From Lysobacterales bacterium (GTDB lineage: Bacteria > Pseudomonadota > Gammaproteobacteria > Xanthomonadales > Rhodanobacteraceae), in the NCBI GenBank assembly GCA_017305055.1, contig JAFKMZ010000034.1:1-33785 (forward strand): a DNA stretch of 33,785 bases. The letters run 5' to 3'. Below, piece by piece: positions 7,786 to 16,929 of the stretch (positions are counted from its first letter, which is position 1; each line of letters opens with the position of its first letter). Below the pieces are notes generated by a model, which was not told where the DNA came from, searched no databases, and saw only the letters and a program-made list of their open reading frames with translations. The position numbers and the translations under genes are program-made.

Positions 7786-9105
7786 TCAACGCACGCCGGC
7801 CAACGGTTGCTGGCCATGCCACTCGAGCTGCAGCCAGAGCTTGCGGCTGTCATGGCCAAAGCCGCGCGCCTGGTAATCGGCGTACTTGATCATCCCGGCC
7901 AGCCCCGGCAACAGCGTCACAGTCAACGCGGCATCCCACTCCGTGCCGTAGCGGCCGCCGTGGTCGGCACGGTAGTCGTGCCATGTCAGCGCCCACAACG
8001 GCTTGCCGGGGAGGCCGGCGCGGGCAAATGCGCCATTGATGCCGAGGTAGCGATCCTCAAGGCCGCCGGCCGGGGTCACGTTGAACTGGTCGTCCCAGCC
8101 GTTGAACGCATGCAAGGTGGCCAGCGGCGTCTGCAAGGCATGTCGCCCGTTCCCGCCGAGGTGCTCCCAGCCCGCCCGCGCGGTGACCCCGGCCTGGGTC
8201 CAGGTTGGCTCCAGCAGCCAATAGGCATGCGCAAAGTGCTGCGGGTTGTCGGCATACTGGCGTTGCCGCGCGACCTCCACACTCCAGCCCGGACCACTGC
8301 CATCGCGCAGCGCGCTGCCGGTCCAGCGCAGGCCATAGGTGGCGGTCGAGGCCGTGGCCACGTCCTTGTCGTCGTGCAGATAGGCGTAGCCGGCCCAGCG
8401 TTGCGTGCCGGCAGTCCAGGCCACGTTGAGCAGGTGCGTATCCAGGCGGCGCTCACGTGCCTGCCGGTTGAGCGCGTCCGGGCCGGCCACGCGATGCACG
8501 CGATTCAGCCAGTCGTACTGCACGTTGAGGCTGGCGTTCGGCTGCCAGGTGGTGGCCAGCGCGTCGAAGGTCTGCTGGTACTGGCGCCACGCGCTGTTGC
8601 CCACCCAGCGCTGGTTGTCCAGTTGCAGGTTCTGCCGCCCCAGGGTGGCGCCAAACGCGGAGCCGCGCCACGTCAGCCAGGCCTGGTCGAGTTCGCTGCC
8701 GGTCGGGTCGGTCACCGCTGGATACTGGCTGTGGCCGTTCGCGCCGCTGTTGTAGCGGTCGACCGTGCTGGCGGTCCCGGCCGCCGCCAGCAAGCCGCTC
8801 CAGCCGCCGCACAGGTTGGCCCGGATGCCCACGCGCAGGCGCAGGGTATCGGCGTGCGCGGCGCGGCGGAAGGCCGCATCGTCGACCTGCTCATCGCGCC
8901 AGCGGGCATCCCATTCCAGCAACCAGGGGGCAGGTGCCAAGGCCAACGACGGGGTCGTGGCCGGGGGCTGTGCCGGACCCGGCACGGGCGCCGATGTCGG
9001 CGCCGCAGCCGGTACCCCGGGTGCATCGGAGGCCAAGGCCAGGCCAGGCCTGCCCAGGCCAGCCAGCAGGCACCCTGCCAGCAAACCATAAACCATGCGG
9101 GACAT
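7786..9105 (-). CDS. Alginate-export-type outer-membrane porin
   Basis: This 439-residue protein has an N-terminal signal peptide (MVYGLLAGCLLAGLGRPG...ALA), a Pro/Ala-rich linker and then an outer-membrane beta-barrel pattern of alternating strands. The stretch DQAWLTWRGSAFGATLGRQN followed by LQLDNQRWVGNSAWRQYQQT is characteristic of the alginate-export (AlgE-like) porin family, and the protein ends in short aromatic strands (KLWLQLEWHG). It is the last gene of the nirK operon, 26 bases after the sco gene, with ribosome site GGGAGTAAGG. Its passenger is unknown. A role in nitrite, copper or small-anion passage would be inference from operon position only. It converges on the FNR-like gene. 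Confidence 0.78.
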   Translation of the reverse strand: MSRMVYGLLAGCLLAGLGRPGLALASDAPGVPAAAPTSAPVPGPAQPPATTPSLALAPAPWLLEWDARWRDEQVDDAAFRRAAHADTLRLRVGIRANLCGGWSGLLAAAGTASTVDRYNSGANGHSQYPAVTDPTGSELDQAWLTWRGSAFGATLGRQNLQLDNQRWVGNSAWRQYQQTFDALATTWQPNASLNVQYDWLNRVHRVAGPDALNRQARERRLDTHLLNVAWTAGTQRWAGYAYLHDDKDVATASTATYGLRWTGSALRDGSGPGWSVEVARQRQYADNPQHFAHAYWLLEPTWTQAGVTARAGWEHLGGNGRHALQTPLATLHAFNGWDDQFNVTPAGGLEDRYLGINGAFARAGLPGKPLWALTWHDYRADHGGRYGTEWDAALTVTLLPGLAGMIKYADYQARGFGHDSRKLWLQLEWHGQQPLAGVR

Positions 9106-9131
9106 GTCCTTACTCCCAAGTCGAGCGGATA

Positions 9132-9722
9132 TCAGGGTTTGCCTGGCGGCGGCTCGGCAGCCACCTGCCTGTGCAGCGCGGCGACGAACGCCGGGTCGAG
9201 GCGCCCGATGACGTCGGTGCGGGCCACGATGCGGCCATCGGCATCCAGCAGGATCAGCTCGCTGCTGTGGTTGAACTCGCCATCCGGCAATTGCCGGTAC
9301 TGGATGCCAAGCAGCGCGGCGAGCTGGCGCGTGGCGGTTGGCGTGGTGTGCGCCAGGGTCCAGCGCTGCAGGTCGAGCTTGCGCGTGGCCGCGTACTTGC
9401 GCAGCGCCGCAGTATCGTCACGCTGCGGATCGAAGCTCACGGCGAGGATGTCGAAGCGTTGCTGGGCCGGCGCATCGAGCGTCCTGCGCGTCTTCTCCAC
9501 CGTCTCGACGATCATTGGGCAGACCATGGTGCACGAGGTGTAGAACATGGTCACCAGCTGCGGTCGGCCGCGCCGCGCGGCCATGGATTGCACCTGGCCG
9601 TCCTGGTTGCTGAGCTCGACGGGCAACTGGTAGACCGAATCGCCGGGCAGTGCCGGGCGCGCTGACACCCCGGCCATGACCAGCAGCAACAGCGCGGCAC
9701 CAGCAAGCAGCAGCTTTTTCAT
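9132..9722 (-). CDS. SCO1/SenC-family copper chaperone / thioredoxin-like protein
   Basis: This 196-residue periplasmic protein has an N-terminal membrane anchor or signal (KKLLLAGAALLLLVMAG). The Sco metal-binding motif CTMVCP and the later His (NHSSELILLDADGRI) form the expected Cys-Cys-His copper site in a thioredoxin fold (LVTMFYTSCTMVCPMIVETV). Sco proteins deliver copper to cytochrome oxidase CuA or related copper enzymes. In this operon the likely client is the copper nitrite reductase (inference). The chosen ATG at 9722 starts the signal sequence directly; an upstream in-frame start adds eight residues and would overlap the preceding gene. It begins seven bases after nirV ends. Confidence 0.88.
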   Translation of the reverse strand: MKKLLLAGAALLLLVMAGVSARPALPGDSVYQLPVELSNQDGQVQSMAARRGRPQLVTMFYTSCTMVCPMIVETVEKTRRTLDAPAQQRFDILAVSFDPQRDDTAALRKYAATRKLDLQRWTLAHTTPTATRQLAALLGIQYRQLPDGEFNHSSELILLDADGRIVARTDVIGRLDPAFVAALHRQVAAEPPPGKP

Positions 9723-9729
9723 GGCAGCC

Positions 9730-10530
9730 TCAAAGGGGTTTGGCACAGCGAAAACCCAGGTTGTTGGTGGTATTGGCAGCCTTGAGCGCGGAGAGCATGG
9801 CCACCCGCATCAAGGTCGCGTAGTTTTCCTTCTCCTGCATGCTGATCGCGCCGGCACCGCAGAAGCGGAGCTTGTCCGCACCATCCTGGTCGCGGCTGTC
9901 GACGCCGACCAGCAGGGCGTTGAAGTCGTCCACCCATTCCCACACCAGGCCATTCAGGTCGCGCACGCCATAGACGTTCGCCTCACCGCCCACCGCAGGC
10001 AGGGCCGTATTGGATGGACGTCCATACCAGCGCAGCACGCGCTCGCGCCAGGCCGGGTCGGCACGCGCGTCGCTGCGCGTGGCATCGGCGGCGGCGGCGT
10101 ACTCCCACTCGTACCAGGTGGGCAGGCGCGCGCCTTCAGTCTCGCAATAGGCCTGGGCGGCAAACCAGCTGACGCGGGTCACCGGCTGCTGCGGCAGCGC
10201 CGCAGCGCCCAGTGCGGTAGGCCCCACCCAGTGCGACAGGTAACCGGCATCCGCCAGCACGCCTGCCACCCGGCCGCGTTGCCACTGCGGGTGGGCGGTG
10301 ACGAAGGCCAGGAACTCCGCATTGGTCACCGGCGTGGTGCGCAAGTGGAACGGCGCCACCTGCGCCGGTGCGGCCTTGCCATCGGCCGGCAGCACACTGG
10401 CGAACTCGCCCCCCGGCAAGGCCGCGTAGCGCTCGTCGGCTGCCAGCGCCACCGGCATGCCGCCGGTGGCCATGAGCGGCAGGCAGAGCCAGCCGGCCAG
10501 ACGCAACCAGCGTGGCGGCCGGCGTGCCAT
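9730..10530 (-). CDS. nirV: NirV-like formylglycine-generating-enzyme (SUMF1) family protein
   Basis: This 266-residue exported protein has a signal peptide (WLRLAGWLCLPLMATGG) followed by an FGE-sulfatase (SUMF1) fold: PVTNAEFLAFVTAHPQW, VSWFAAQAYCETEGARLPTW, YEWEYAAAAD, GLVWEWVDDF and the terminal NNLGFRCAKPL. Genes of this family directly downstream of nirK are named nirV; their molecular function is not settled. The start codon overlaps the nirK stop (TGATG), a strong sign of translational coupling. A TTG three bases further upstream is in frame, but ATG is preferred. The family name is secure, whereas the nirV symbol depends on context. Confidence 0.85.
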   Translation of the reverse strand: MARRPPRWLRLAGWLCLPLMATGGMPVALAADERYAALPGGEFASVLPADGKAAPAQVAPFHLRTTPVTNAEFLAFVTAHPQWQRGRVAGVLADAGYLSHWVGPTALGAAALPQQPVTRVSWFAAQAYCETEGARLPTWYEWEYAAAADATRSDARADPAWRERVLRWYGRPSNTALPAVGGEANVYGVRDLNGLVWEWVDDFNALLVGVDSRDQDGADKLRFCGAGAISMQEKENYATLMRVAMLSALKAANTTNNLGFRCAKPL

Positions 10531-12047
10531 CAATGCTCTTCCTTGTGCGCATTGGCCGGTGCCGGCTTGGCGCGCTCCCTGGCCACGTCCTCCTTGGTGA
10601 TCCGGCCGCCGGGGTTGCCCCAGGTGTTCAGCACGTAGGTGAGGATGTTGGCCACCTCGTCATCGGTGAGCTGGGCCATCGGCGGCATGACCGAGTCATA
10701 CTCGTGGCCATTGACCGTGAGCTTGCCGCTCAAACCGTGGGTGACCACGCTGATGGCGCGCTGCGGGTCGGCGGCCAGGTAGTCGGACTTGGCCAGCGGC
10801 GGGAACACGTTGGCCAACCCTTCGCCGTTGTCCTGGTGGCAGACCGAGCAGGTGCCGGTGAACAGCTGCTTGCCGGCCGCGACCTGCTCCTCCTTGGTCT
10901 GCGTGCCTGCCGCGTGGGCCTGCGCGGCGACGCTCACGGCCTTGAGGTTCGGCTCGGAGCGGTCGCCGAGGTAGACCGAATCGACCTCCTTGCCCGAATA
11001 CACCAGCTTGTCCTCGGGGCCGTCGACCTTGAGGATGCCCAGCGCGCCCTTGTTGAAGGCACGGAAGATCGAGTGGTCGACCAGCACGTAGCTGCCCGGC
11101 ACGTCGGTGTGGAACTCGACGATCGCGGCGCCGCCGGCGGGGATCAGCGTGGTCTGCACGTTCTCTTGCGGGTGCGTGCCGCCCTCGGGCTGCACCTTGT
11201 CGAAGATCTCGCCGATAACGTGGAAGCTGGAAACCAGGTTCGGGCCGCCGTTGCCGACGAACAGGCGCACCGTCTCATTGGTCTTGGCCGCCAGGGCGTT
11301 GTCGCCGGTGATCGCGCCTTCCTTGCCATTGAACAGCACGTAGGTCGGGTGCTCGTCGATCGCCTTTTCCATGTCAAACGGCTGGTGTCCCTTCTCGCGG
11401 TACTTGCCGGTGGTGTAGAAATCACCCTGCATCACGTAGTACTCATGGTCGACCGGCGACAGACCCTCGGGCGGCTCGACCAGGATCAGCCCGTACATGC
11501 CATTGGCGATGTGCATGCCCACCGGCGCGGTGGCGCAGTGGTAGACGTAGATGCCCTGGTTCAACGCCTTGAAGGTGAACTGCGACTCGTGCCCCGGCGC
11601 GGTGAAGCTGGACGCCGCGCCGCCGCCCGGCCCGGTCACGCCGTGCAGGTCAATGTTGTGCGGCATTTTTGAGTCCGGCGCATTCTTCAGGTGGAATTCC
11701 ACCGTGTCGCCCTGGCGCACGCGGATGAAGCTGCCGGGCACGGTGCCGCCAAACGTCCAGAACGTGTAGCTCACGCCCTCGGAGATCGGCATCTCCTTTT
11801 CGACCACCTCCAGCTCGACGATGACCTTCGCCGGGTAGTTGCGATGGATCGGCGGCGGCACGTTGGGCGGACTGGTCAGCACCGCCTGGATCGGCTCCCC
11901 TTGTGGCGGCCCGAAATCGCCGCGCTGGCTGGGCAGCGAGGTGGAGACCGCGGGTGCGTGTGGCAGCTCGGCTGCGGGCTTCGATGAGCACGCGGCCAGC
12001 GCGAGCATGCTGGCTGCGAGCAGGGCACTGACGGACAGGCGTTGCAT
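10530..12047 (-). CDS. nirK: Copper nitrite reductase with C-terminal cytochrome c domain, lipoprotein
   Basis: This 505-residue enzyme would reduce nitrite to nitric oxide in the periplasm. A signal ends in a lipobox (LALAAC, Cys20), so it is probably membrane-tethered. Two cupredoxin domains follow. The type 1 copper ligands are His130, Cys171, His179 and Met184; the type 2 ligands are His135, His170 and His325; Asp133 and His276 match the catalytic pair. The CATAPVGMH spacing fits class II NirK. A C-terminal cytochrome c domain has CSVCH (400-404) and a likely axial Met at 454 or 457 (VMPPM). Such tethered-haem forms, as in Ralstonia pickettii, pass electrons internally. It heads the operon, with ribosome site GGGGAG and an upstream FNR/DNR-type box. 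Confidence 0.97.
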   Translation of the reverse strand: MQRLSVSALLAASMLALAACSSKPAAELPHAPAVSTSLPSQRGDFGPPQGEPIQAVLTSPPNVPPPIHRNYPAKVIVELEVVEKEMPISEGVSYTFWTFGGTVPGSFIRVRQGDTVEFHLKNAPDSKMPHNIDLHGVTGPGGGAASSFTAPGHESQFTFKALNQGIYVYHCATAPVGMHIANGMYGLILVEPPEGLSPVDHEYYVMQGDFYTTGKYREKGHQPFDMEKAIDEHPTYVLFNGKEGAITGDNALAAKTNETVRLFVGNGGPNLVSSFHVIGEIFDKVQPEGGTHPQENVQTTLIPAGGAAIVEFHTDVPGSYVLVDHSIFRAFNKGALGILKVDGPEDKLVYSGKEVDSVYLGDRSEPNLKAVSVAAQAHAAGTQTKEEQVAAGKQLFTGTCSVCHQDNGEGLANVFPPLAKSDYLAADPQRAISVVTHGLSGKLTVNGHEYDSVMPPMAQLTDDEVANILTYVLNTWGNPGGRITKEDVARERAKPAPANAHKEEH

Positions 12048-12101
12048 GGTGGCTCCCCGTGTGGATTCAGCGCCACACTAAGTGAGCCCGGCCTGTGGAA
12101 A

Positions 12102-12115
12102 TTGACTTGTGTCAT
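12102..12115 (-). promoter_or_regulatory. FNR/DNR-type box of the nirK operon
   Basis: TTGACTTGTGTCAT on the + strand matches TTGAC-N4-GTCAA at every position but the last. Its centre lies about 61 bases upstream of the nirK ATG, so class II activation would give a leader of roughly 20 bases. The rest of the gap to arsC (12116-12277) shows only weak GC-rich inverted repeats and no gene. Confidence 0.7.
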
Positions 12116-12277
12116 GCCCCAGCAGAGTAAATGCTGCGTCGCGACAATACGCCACAGTACGGCGCTGCCGAGTGAGCTGAGGCACCGACGCCAAGCCACG
12201 GACTTGCCTGTCGTGGCTGGCAACCAGGCACGGCACCAACCAGGGGTTGAGCGGCGTTCGAAGATGGACGCGGTTCC

Positions 12278-12703
12278 CTATGCTTTGGCCACACGCTGGC
12301 CGTGCTCGTCAATCACGCGCTCGCCGTCTTCCTTGGCGAACACGCCTCGCTGCGGCGGCAGCAGATCGAGCACTTTCTCGGAGGGGCGGCAGAGCCTGAC
12401 GCCCCTGGAGCTGACGACAATCGGCCGATTGATCAGGATCGGATGCGCCATCATGGCGTCCAGAAGCTCATCGTCGGTCAAGGCAGGGTCGCCAAGGCCA
12501 AGTTCCCGAAACGACGTTTCCTTCTCGCGCAGCACGGCGCGGACACCAATTCCCATGCGCACGATGAGCCACTCGAGCATGGCCCGGGTCGGCGGTGTCT
12601 TCAGATACTCGATGACATGCGGCTCGACGCCGGCATTTCGGATCAACGCCAACGTGTTGCGCGAGGTGCCGCAGTCCGGGTTGTGATAAATGACGATGTC
12701 CAT
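12278..12703 (-). CDS. arsC: Arsenate reductase (glutaredoxin-coupled, ArsC/Spx family)
   Basis: This 141-residue cytosolic enzyme should reduce arsenate to arsenite using glutathione/glutaredoxin. The N-terminal motif YHNPDCGTSRNTLALI carries the catalytic cysteine of the plasmid R773-type ArsC family. The later HPILINRPIVVSSRGVRLCR gives the conserved arginines of the oxyanion site, and the C-terminus (PPQRGVFAKEDGERVIDEHG) is family-typical. The ATG at 12703 is chosen because it directly precedes DIVIYHNPDCG; a longer upstream frame would overlap arsI. It is the last gene of the arsR-arsI-arsC set, 16 bases after arsI. Confidence 0.93.
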   Translation of the reverse strand: MDIVIYHNPDCGTSRNTLALIRNAGVEPHVIEYLKTPPTRAMLEWLIVRMGIGVRAVLREKETSFRELGLGDPALTDDELLDAMMAHPILINRPIVVSSRGVRLCRPSEKVLDLLPPQRGVFAKEDGERVIDEHGQRVAKA

Positions 12704-12719
12704 CGCCAGCCAAGCTCCG

Positions 12720-13208
12720 TCAGCAACAACCGGACCCGGGACCGCAGCACCTTGCGGTTGGCTGCTCAGCGGGCGACGCGCCCGCCGGATCCGGGGTGCA
12801 GCACGCACCCTCGGCCGAGCAACTCGCGCCCGCGGCATAGTAGGTTGTCGCATCACCGACCGTGCGGAAGCTTTCCCAGCGCGTGCCTTGAGGGTCTTCC
12901 GCCCACAATTTGTCGGACCGTGCATAACAGCAGGTCGCAGCCCGCTCAGGCACGATGGCGGCACCGGCCGCTTCCAGGCGATTACCCAGCGTGCCGAGAT
13001 CGGCGTCGGTCTCCACCTGGAAACCCAGGTGGTCGACACCGGGCATTCGGCCGGTATTGGAGATCGCGAAGTTCACCTTCGGGTCGTCCAACATCCATTT
13101 CGCGTAGTCCGGCTTCAGGACCGTCGGCTCCACCGCGAACAGTGCGGAATAAAAGCGCACGCTTGCATCGAGATCTGCGACGTTGAGGTGGACATGGAAT
13201 CGATTCAT
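12720..13208 (-). CDS. arsI: ArsI/CadI-family dioxygenase-fold protein with Cys-rich tail
   Basis: This 162-residue glyoxalase-fold protein resembles ArsI, the Fe(II)-dependent C-As lyase that removes methyl or aryl groups from trivalent organoarsenicals, and its relative CadI. Likely metal ligands are His5 or His7 (FHVHLNV), His60 (VDHLGFQ) and Glu112 (RWESF). The vicinal pair Cys93-Cys94 (ATCCYARSDKLW) matches the substrate-thiol site of ArsI. The last 33 residues hold seven cysteines, including three CC pairs, which may form an additional metal-binding tail. Its start overlaps the arsR stop by four bases. ArsI is the better guess than CadI because of the ars neighbours, but activity on organoarsenicals is not proven by sequence. 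Confidence 0.82.
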   Translation of the reverse strand: MNRFHVHLNVADLDASVRFYSALFAVEPTVLKPDYAKWMLDDPKVNFAISNTGRMPGVDHLGFQVETDADLGTLGNRLEAAGAAIVPERAATCCYARSDKLWAEDPQGTRWESFRTVGDATTYYAAGASCSAEGACCTPDPAGASPAEQPTARCCGPGSGCC

Positions 13209-13546
13209 GGGATGGCTCCGGTCTTGCGGGGATGGCAGGCGGCGACGGGATCGCAGTCTGCGGTCCCGGCGCAGCAGTTTTCAGTCAAGTACGCGAGCAG
13301 CGCGTTCATCTGGAGATAGTTCGCACGCACGCGGATGCTCCGGCCTTCGCGCTGGTCATGTACCAGGGCTGCGGCACGCAATACGTTGAGATGCGCCGTG
13401 AGCGTTGCCGGCGGCAAGTCCAGCCGTTCGCGCAGTTCGCCCACCGGCATTCCGTCGGGTCCAGCCTGGACGAGCGCGCGGAAGGCTGACAATCGGGACT
13501 CGTGTCCGAGGGCGCTCAAGACACTGAGGGCTGCTTTCATTTCCAT
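13205..13546 (-). CDS. arsR: ArsR-family metalloregulator
   Basis: This 113-residue winged-helix repressor should control the ars genes in response to arsenite. The N-terminus (LSALGHESRLSAFRALVQAG) and the recognition helix region (LDLPPATLTAHLNVLRAAAL) are typical of ArsR. A C-terminal cluster NCCAGTADCDP provides three cysteines, suggesting As(III) binding at the C-terminus rather than in the alpha-3 helix. Two ATGs lie two codons apart; the first (13546) is used. The promoter and a short inverted repeat abut or overlap this start, consistent with autorepression. The stop overlaps the arsI start (ATGA). Confidence 0.92.
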   Translation of the reverse strand: MEMKAALSVLSALGHESRLSAFRALVQAGPDGMPVGELRERLDLPPATLTAHLNVLRAAALVHDQREGRSIRVRANYLQMNALLAYLTENCCAGTADCDPVAACHPRKTGAIP

Positions 13547-13581
13547 ACTTTCAGTATTTTGGAAATGATGGAGCCTGTCAA
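13545..13581 (-). promoter_or_regulatory. ars promoter and putative ArsR operator
   Basis: On the minus strand a perfect -35 (TTGACA, 13576-13581) and a -10-like AATACT (13552-13557) are 18 bases apart. The inverted repeat ATACT-N3-AGTAT (13545-13557) covers the -10 and reaches the start codon. Transcription from here would begin at or next to the arsR ATG at 13546, so the messenger may be nearly leaderless, or translation may begin at the ATG two codons later. Confidence 0.6.
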
Positions 13582-13646
13582 GGTTATCCATCGCCCGCGC
13601 CCTAGGACGGGCACCCGGTCGGCGCCGGGCGACGGAATCCCCGCTG

Positions 13647-15275
<1,629 letters not shown>

Positions 15276-15387
15276 GACGACTCCTGGTTTGGACGTCCCA
15301 TTGTAGGGCGCGCGTGCAAGCCGGGCATAATCCCCCCGGCGCACCCGCATCCAGACCATCCCAAGTCGCCACGCCCCCAGAAGCACA

Positions 15388-15413
15388 AAGGCCAGCAATG
15401 GTTTGCTGGCCTT
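15388..15413 (-). terminator. Hairpin next to the truncated tRNA copy
   Basis: An 11-base perfect stem (AAGGCCAGCAA / TTGCTGGCCTT, four-base loop) lies just outside the element, a few bases past the tRNA 3' end copy. Read on the minus strand it is followed by TTTGTG. It is probably the original terminator of tRNA-Asn, now separated from the intact tRNA by the insertion. Confidence 0.65.
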
Positions 15414-15419
15414 GGAAGA

Positions 15420-15466
15420 TGGCGCCCGAAGTTGGACTCGAACCAACGACCCCCTGATTAACAGTC
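15420..15466 (-). repeat. Distal attachment site: 47-bp copy of the tRNA-Asn 3' end
   Basis: This stretch is identical, in the same orientation, to 32186-32232, which is the 3' part of the intact tRNA-Asn from the anticodon stem through the encoded CCA. Beyond base 15466 the sequence no longer matches any tRNA, so this is a truncated copy and marks the far end of the integrated element. Confidence 0.95.
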
Positions 15467-15500
15467 CGCTGCTAAATCAATATGTTACGGAAAGCCTAGC

Positions 15501-15558
15501 GAAGCTTGGCGAAGGCTTTGGAAGCTAAAAGCAGTTTGCAATCAGAAGCTTGGCGAAG
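15501..15558. repeat. Direct repeats GAAGCTTGGCGAAG near the distal end
   Basis: The 14-base word GAAGCTTGGCGAAG occurs at 15501-15514 and 15545-15558, 44 bases apart, with shorter GAAAGCC/GGAAGCT variants between and after. This non-coding stretch (15467-15612) lies between the attachment repeat and the first element gene. The repeats may bind an integrase or excisionase accessory protein. Confidence 0.5.
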
Positions 15559-15584
15559 TTGAACGAAAGGTCGGAAAGCTGAGC

Positions 15585-15606
15585 GGTGTACCGCTGGTGT
15601 ACCGCT
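15585..15606. repeat. Tandem 11-bp repeat containing TGTACC, putative integrase arm sites
   Basis: GGTGTACCGCT is repeated twice head to tail without a gap. Its core TGTACC recurs twice with the same 11-base spacing and orientation near the other end (32075-32091), which suggests arm-type integrase binding sites. Confidence 0.55.
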
Positions 15607-15612
15607 TCGAGC

Positions 15613-16098
15613 TCATTTCAACTGCTCTGAAGCCGCACCTAACCCACCAAGCTCAGCAAGTGAAATCGCTTGCATTTGCGCGATGCGCAAACCGGCTGCC
15701 CTCATCTCTCCGTCTTCAGTTTCGACCCGAACTCGAATGATCTCTGGACCATCGAGCTTGAGTGGTGAAAACACGAAATGGGCGGTCATTCCCAGCCACT
15801 GATTTGTCTCGTCAGACTCACCATCGTCAGGAATCGCATCAGCAACCACAGCGGTCAAGTCCTGCATTTGAAGTTCGCCCTCTGCGAGCGTCTCCTCATC
15901 TTTGAGTATGCGGATCTTCAATCGCTGGAAAGGCTGACTCCTCGACGTGAGAATATTTAACACGAGGCAAAGCTTCGGCAGTACGCACGGAAATGCCGGA
16001 ACGAGGAGGTCACCAGCGTAGATGCCCACAAGCGTGAGCTTTCCACCCAACTCATGCCTAATATCATCGCAAAATGTTGAATGCGCGTAGCGGTTCAT
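15613..16098 (-). CDS. Unknown protein, DUF6941-like
   Basis: This 161-residue protein has no signal peptide or membrane segment. It begins RYAHSTFCDDIRHELGGKLT followed by VGIYAGDLLVPAFPCVLPKL, a pattern I associate with the uncharacterised DUF6941 family, which often occurs on genomic islands. The middle alternates short beta strands (KIRILKDEETLAEGELQMQD; HFVFSPLKLDGPEIIRVRVE), suggesting a beta-sandwich. Its start overlaps the stop of the antitoxin gene by four bases (ATGA), so it is translated as part of the toxin-antitoxin operon and might be a third component of it. No function can be assigned. Confidence 0.7.
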   Translation of the reverse strand: MNRYAHSTFCDDIRHELGGKLTLVGIYAGDLLVPAFPCVLPKLCLVLNILTSRSQPFQRLKIRILKDEETLAEGELQMQDLTAVVADAIPDDGESDETNQWLGMTAHFVFSPLKLDGPEIIRVRVETEDGEMRAAGLRIAQMQAISLAELGGLGAASEQLK

Positions 16099-16592
16099 GA
16101 ACGGGACTTTGCCTCAGTGATCTTCTGCTGCTGGCGAAGGGCTTGATCCAGCGAGTTCATGTCCACTTCAAGAACAGATGCAATCCGCCGGCAGGTATCA
16201 ATATTCAAATTGTCAGCACCACCTTCAATCCGAGCGATATGCGGCTGACTCGTCCCGATGGCGGTTGCCAACTGCAGCTGAGAAAGTCCTTTGCGCATAC
16301 GCAAGGTACGCAAAGTGATGCCGTCATCCCCGTGAAACTCATCCGCCAGCCATCGACGTGCATCTTCCATAGCAGCACGACGTGTGGGATTCGCATCCCA
16401 CTTCGAGACCAAATCGGCAATGGCAACGTGCCGACGGGGCGCAACCTCAGCAGGTGAAAGGTAGTCACCAAAAGAAAACACTTGGCAAGGCTCAGAAACC
16501 GAGCTTGTCAGCAACGTAACCCCATCACCGGTGCGCTCAAAGCTCTTCGTAGGCATGGAGGATGCGCTGGGTAAGCGGATGGCTTTCGTCAT
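16095..16592 (-). CDS. XRE-family antitoxin (HigA-like)
   Basis: This 165-residue protein has a poorly conserved N-terminal extension and a C-terminal helix-turn-helix of the Cro/C1 type (LRTLRMRKGLSQLQLATAIG then TSQPHIARIEGGADNLNIDT). It follows and overlaps a RelE-like toxin gene, the toxin-first order of HigBA-type systems. It should neutralise the toxin and repress the shared promoter. The ATG at 16592 is preferred because AGGGAG precedes it at good spacing, though that gives a 56-base overlap with the toxin; an ATG at 16556 would give a 20-base overlap but lacks a ribosome site. Confidence 0.78.
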   Translation of the reverse strand: MTKAIRLPSASSMPTKSFERTGDGVTLLTSSVSEPCQVFSFGDYLSPAEVAPRRHVAIADLVSKWDANPTRRAAMEDARRWLADEFHGDDGITLRTLRMRKGLSQLQLATAIGTSQPHIARIEGGADNLNIDTCRRIASVLEVDMNSLDQALRQQQKITEAKSRS

Positions 16593-16929
16593 AGTTGAAC
16601 TCCCTGGGGGCGACAGCCAGCACATGGTAAGTGTGCTTTTGTGGAATGAAGGCGTAAACGATGCGGTAACGAAGACCCTTGTTCTCCAAGTCCCATATCT
16701 TGACTCGCCACAGATTCCTACGCTTTTGCTGTTGTTCTTGCCACATGCTGACATCAATGTCAGCGGATCGATCCGCACCGAATTTGTGCTGTGTCAGCCT
16801 GTCCAGAAGATCTTGGTTGCCTTGGCATTCTTCAAGTAGAACTGTGACTCGAGCCGCCGCAACGGGATCGCTCGACCAAAGATCTTCCAAGTCAGCTTCA
16901 GCATCATCATGCACGAATAGTCGGAACAC
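16537..16929 (-). CDS. RelE/HigB-like toxin
   Basis: This 130-residue protein has a RelE-superfamily-like pattern: an N-terminal helix (DDAEADLEDLWSSDPVAAAR), a central segment with LWRVKIWDLENKGLRYRIVY, and a terminal strand (HTYHVLAVAPREFNYDESHP). Such toxins usually cleave messenger RNA at the ribosome. The catalytic residues of this divergent member cannot be fixed by eye. The start is GTG, with AGGAAGG just upstream inside a perfect inverted repeat, so repression could also block the ribosome site. It overlaps the antitoxin gene that follows. Confidence 0.75.
   Translation of the reverse strand: MFRLFVHDDAEADLEDLWSSDPVAAARVTVLLEECQGNQDLLDRLTQHKFGADRSADIDVSMWQEQQQKRRNLWRVKIWDLENKGLRYRIVYAFIPQKHTYHVLAVAPREFNYDESHPLTQRILHAYEEL

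Noticed and set aside
7624-9543. Plus-strand frame of 639 codons opposite the porin and Sco-like genes
   Set aside because: It is antisense to genes with clear signal peptides and family motifs; its translation has no recognisable fold.
10512-11672. Plus-strand frame opposite nirK
   Set aside because: It is antisense to an unambiguous copper nitrite reductase and has a His/Val/Gly-rich composition without motifs.
15420-15496. A second tRNA-Asn gene at the distal end
   Set aside because: Only the 3' part matches; beyond 15466 the D arm and 5' acceptor strand are absent, so it is an attachment-site remnant.
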